A program made the position numbers and the translations under genes. This document shows positions 61,842 through 64,000 of a DNA stretch of 64,000 bases, piece by piece. The stretch is from Roseinatronobacter monicus (GTDB lineage: Bacteria > Pseudomonadota > Alphaproteobacteria > Rhodobacterales > Rhodobacteraceae). The stretch lies in assembly GCF_006716865.1 (NCBI RefSeq), contig NZ_VFPT01000004.1, positions 1 to 64,000 on the forward strand, in the 5' to 3' direction. The notes below the pieces were generated by a model. That model was not told where the DNA came from. It ran no database searches and saw only the letters and a program-made list of their open reading frames with translations. Each line of letters starts with the position of its first letter. Within the stretch, counting starts at the first letter, position 1.

Positions 61842-63995
61842 ATGCTGCCACATAAAATTCAGACCCTGTTGGGTGAGTTGCCACGAAACCTTGAGGCACA
61901 TGGCGCGCGGACAGCATTCAAGCGCGTCGCTCAAGCCTTGATGTCGCAGCCAGATTTGGCGGTGAATGTTGTTGAGGTTATAGGCCAGTTTAACGCTCCA
62001 AAAGACGAAGAAGAGCGGGTGACCGTGCTTTTGTCTTCAACGCTGGATGAAGCCCGCATGACGCGAGAAAATGGCAAGACGGCGGGAACTACCTTCATCA
62101 ACCACCTCGAAAATGCGCTTTTGACTCTTAAGGATAAGGGTACTTTGAGCGATTCGGGACGTTTCGCACTCGCATCCTGCTGGATAAGAGCAGGGTTAGT
62201 GGCACCAGAGGCCTTGGCAGGGGACTTTGCCATCCCCGACGATATGCAGGATGATTTTGATCTTTCGGACATGCCAGACCTTGGCCCGATCATCGACAAA
62301 ATGCTTAGGGAGGTGTCGGGAGGCGATACGGATAGTCTTTCTGCGCTTCATGCAGGTTTTTCCGAACTGATAGCCACCTTGCCCGCGCCCATTAGAAAGG
62401 CAGTCACCCACAAGGTTGTAGCGCGGCCAAAACCGATTTTGGGCGAACTCGGGTGCGCCTTATTGCTCGATGGCCGACACGAGATCCGGCAAGGCGCGCT
62501 GGACGGACTGAATGAGCGGCTTGATGCCGATGCAGTGCCGTCGGAACTCATCGGACGACTCACCGTTATCCGCAGTTGGGTTGAAGACGACGAAACACAA
62601 TCCGGAATAGATGCGATTGTCCGGAAGGCTTTGCGCAAAGGTGCCGTACCTGCACCCACGAAGAAAGAACCAAAGATCCATCGCGCCTTCTCCAGTCTAA
62701 TTGACGGCACAGGGGCACAAAGCATTACGGTCGCCTTTCAAATTGGCGGCATGCGCAACGTCGCAGTGGTTCTGATAAAGCAGGGGTTTGGGATTAAGGA
62801 CGCCTATGTGATCCCCTGTCAGAGCGCCACCGAACAGCGCCGCCTGATCGATATGATCGCCTCGCAAGTCGAAACACGTGACGTACCAGTCAGTTATGTT
62901 GCCAACGCAATTGGGCTTGGCCTGTCAGACGGCCTGCAGAACGGCCATCCGCCCGCAGCCGGGTTGGTAAATGTTGTCCAATCGCTTGGCTTTTCCGAAC
63001 TTCGACCAGTCCCCGCGTCCATAGCAGACATTGTCGCTCTAGCGGATACAGAGGATCAGCTTCGCGAGATGTCCGCGCAAGCCAAGGGGCGCTTGATCAC
63101 TGCAAGTGCCGATTGGGACAGTCAATTTCCCATGATTTCTGAAAGCTGGTACGAGGATAGTGACAGCGTCACTGACGCGATTGAGGGCGCGAAAACCTCT
63201 GTCGCCCTGAAACGCGCCATCTGGAAGGCATTCGAAGACCGGCGTGCCCATTGGAGCAGCGTGATCGCCCGCATGGGACATTTGCTTCATGCTTCCGCTG
63301 ATGACAGAGCGATCCAGTTTGCCGCCGTTGCCAGGGCGCTTGACGAGGGACGGGACTTGAAGAAAACCCCAATAATGGAGACCATCTTTGGCTACTCTTT
63401 CCAGGTTTGGTTACATGAAAACGTGATCGGGGATGGTTCTCAAGATAGCAATGAATTCGCTCCGTTTGAAATAACCAGTGGCCCCGCACCAGCGGGCCTG
63501 AAAATGCCTGACTTGCAACCGGAGAAACCAGACGAACTCGGCAAGCTACTGAAACCTGCGGGGCTGACAGAATGGTGGGTCGACGGCTATTTGATGGGGG
63601 TATGCACGGCGCCCGAATTCGTGCCACCCGGATCATGGGCTCAGGTTTTGATGAATGTCATCGGGCCTGAAATCGATAACGACAAAAAGCTGGAACGAAT
63701 ACTCGAACTGTTGATGCTGCGCTACAACGGGGCGTTGACCATGCTCCGTACGCCAATAGGTGTAAGCCTGATCCCAGAACATGAACCGCTGATCTCGATT
63801 TGGGCAGACGGATACCTAACAGCTTGGGAGGGAAACAAAGTGTACTGGCCAGAGTCACGACTTGGCGGGCAAGACAAAACCTCCAGGATTCTGCTAGAAA
63901 GTGCAGCTGCTTGGCAGGGTGATATAGATAGCTTCAGAAAACACATCCCAAACTGGCTAAGGCAAAGGTTTGCAGCTCAGAAGGGAATATTGTGA
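61842..63995 (+). CDS. Large protein of unknown function with UPF0149 (YecA)-like C-terminus
   Basis: 717 residues from the ATG at 61842, which has an AGGAAACGAG site; the frame is open to 61785. The first 500 residues are helical and unrecognised. From about 560, LTEWWVDGYLMGVCTAPEFV resembles the start of UPF0149/YecA domains, and a second similar unit, ISIWADGYLTAW, follows near 645. No signal or membrane segment. It stands alone after brnTA and reads out of the window. Confidence 0.6.
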   Translation: MLPHKIQTLLGELPRNLEAHGARTAFKRVAQALMSQPDLAVNVVEVIGQFNAPKDEEERVTVLLSSTLDEARMTRENGKTAGTTFINHLENALLTLKDKGTLSDSGRFALASCWIRAGLVAPEALAGDFAIPDDMQDDFDLSDMPDLGPIIDKMLREVSGGDTDSLSALHAGFSELIATLPAPIRKAVTHKVVARPKPILGELGCALLLDGRHEIRQGALDGLNERLDADAVPSELIGRLTVIRSWVEDDETQSGIDAIVRKALRKGAVPAPTKKEPKIHRAFSSLIDGTGAQSITVAFQIGGMRNVAVVLIKQGFGIKDAYVIPCQSATEQRRLIDMIASQVETRDVPVSYVANAIGLGLSDGLQNGHPPAAGLVNVVQSLGFSELRPVPASIADIVALADTEDQLREMSAQAKGRLITASADWDSQFPMISESWYEDSDSVTDAIEGAKTSVALKRAIWKAFEDRRAHWSSVIARMGHLLHASADDRAIQFAAVARALDEGRDLKKTPIMETIFGYSFQVWLHENVIGDGSQDSNEFAPFEITSGPAPAGLKMPDLQPEKPDELGKLLKPAGLTEWWVDGYLMGVCTAPEFVPPGSWAQVLMNVIGPEIDNDKKLERILELLMLRYNGALTMLRTPIGVSLIPEHEPLISIWADGYLTAWEGNKVYWPESRLGGQDKTSRILLESAAAWQGDIDSFRKHIPNWLRQRFAAQKGIL

Positions 63996-64000
63996 TTGTC

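Noticed and set aside
1..64000. CRISPR array or rRNA/tRNA genes
   Set aside because: No regularly spaced short repeats and no T-arm or rRNA-like segments were noticed by reading; a covariance-model search would be needed to exclude them fully.

Overview
The window looks like an accessory region, perhaps a plasmid or genomic island, of an alphaproteobacterium of the Rhodobacterales (Rhodobacter/Roseobacter relatives). The signs are a GC-rich sequence, a Tpa/TauR/Xsc taurine module, an HvrA-like H-NS protein, DUF1403 and DUF1636 genes, TRAP transporters, and a ScpB-like/DUF1403/integrase cluster. It is rich in insertion sequences: one IS630-type copy, three ISL3 copies, one IS5-type copy and several remnants. 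No rRNA, tRNA or CRISPR array was seen.

1-16.9 kb is a C2-sulfonate catabolic region. A TAXI-type TRAP system lies at the left edge. After an IS630 element comes an IclR regulator with a three-part TRAP transporter and a GMC-type FAD dehydrogenase, a gene set that resembles isethionate uptake and oxidation (iseRMLK/iseJ). Next are taurine:pyruvate aminotransferase (tpa), its MocR regulator (tauR), sulfoacetaldehyde acetyltransferase (xsc), a TSUP exporter and acetate kinase. Both branches meet at sulfoacetaldehyde. Xsc makes sulfite plus acetyl phosphate, and acetate kinase can take ATP directly from the latter.

17-36 kb holds methylated-sulfur and methionine genes mixed with mobile DNA. A methanethiol oxidase (SBP56 family) operon with ferredoxin, CoA-binding and rhodanese genes is divergent from an IclR regulator. 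Further on, an Lrp regulator is divergent from methionine gamma-lyase, a second trans-sulfuration-type PLP enzyme, an OsmC protein and an E1-type 2-oxoacid dehydrogenase (MdeB-like). The E1 gene is cut at its 3' end by an IS5-type element that also cuts the next gene. Between these lie an H-NS protein, ISL3 copy 1, an SSB-like and a TSCPD protein, a serine recombinase and decayed oxidoreductase genes.

35-46.4 kb is a probable zinc-starvation (Zur) regulon. One operon is zur-cobW-WD40. A second, eight-gene overlapping operon encodes a CobW GTPase, CysRS, YidD, ThrRS, DUF1636 and a FecCD-type ABC transporter. A divergent pair encodes a HisI paralogue that has lost one zinc-ligand cysteine, and a small protein. 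Both promoter regions carry a TGATG..GTTA..TAAC-like palindrome.

46.4-64 kb holds an autotransporter-like gene between two copies of a roughly 175-bp repeat. Then comes an M48-like peptidase gene split by two ISL3 insertions; removing them with one copy of each 8-bp duplication restores a 382-codon frame. Beyond it lie a SNF2 helicase/SWIM gene pair, a frameshifted antitoxin, the ScpB-like/DUF1403 pair, ccdAB, a tyrosine recombinase, brnTA, and a large protein with a UPF0149-like C-terminus.
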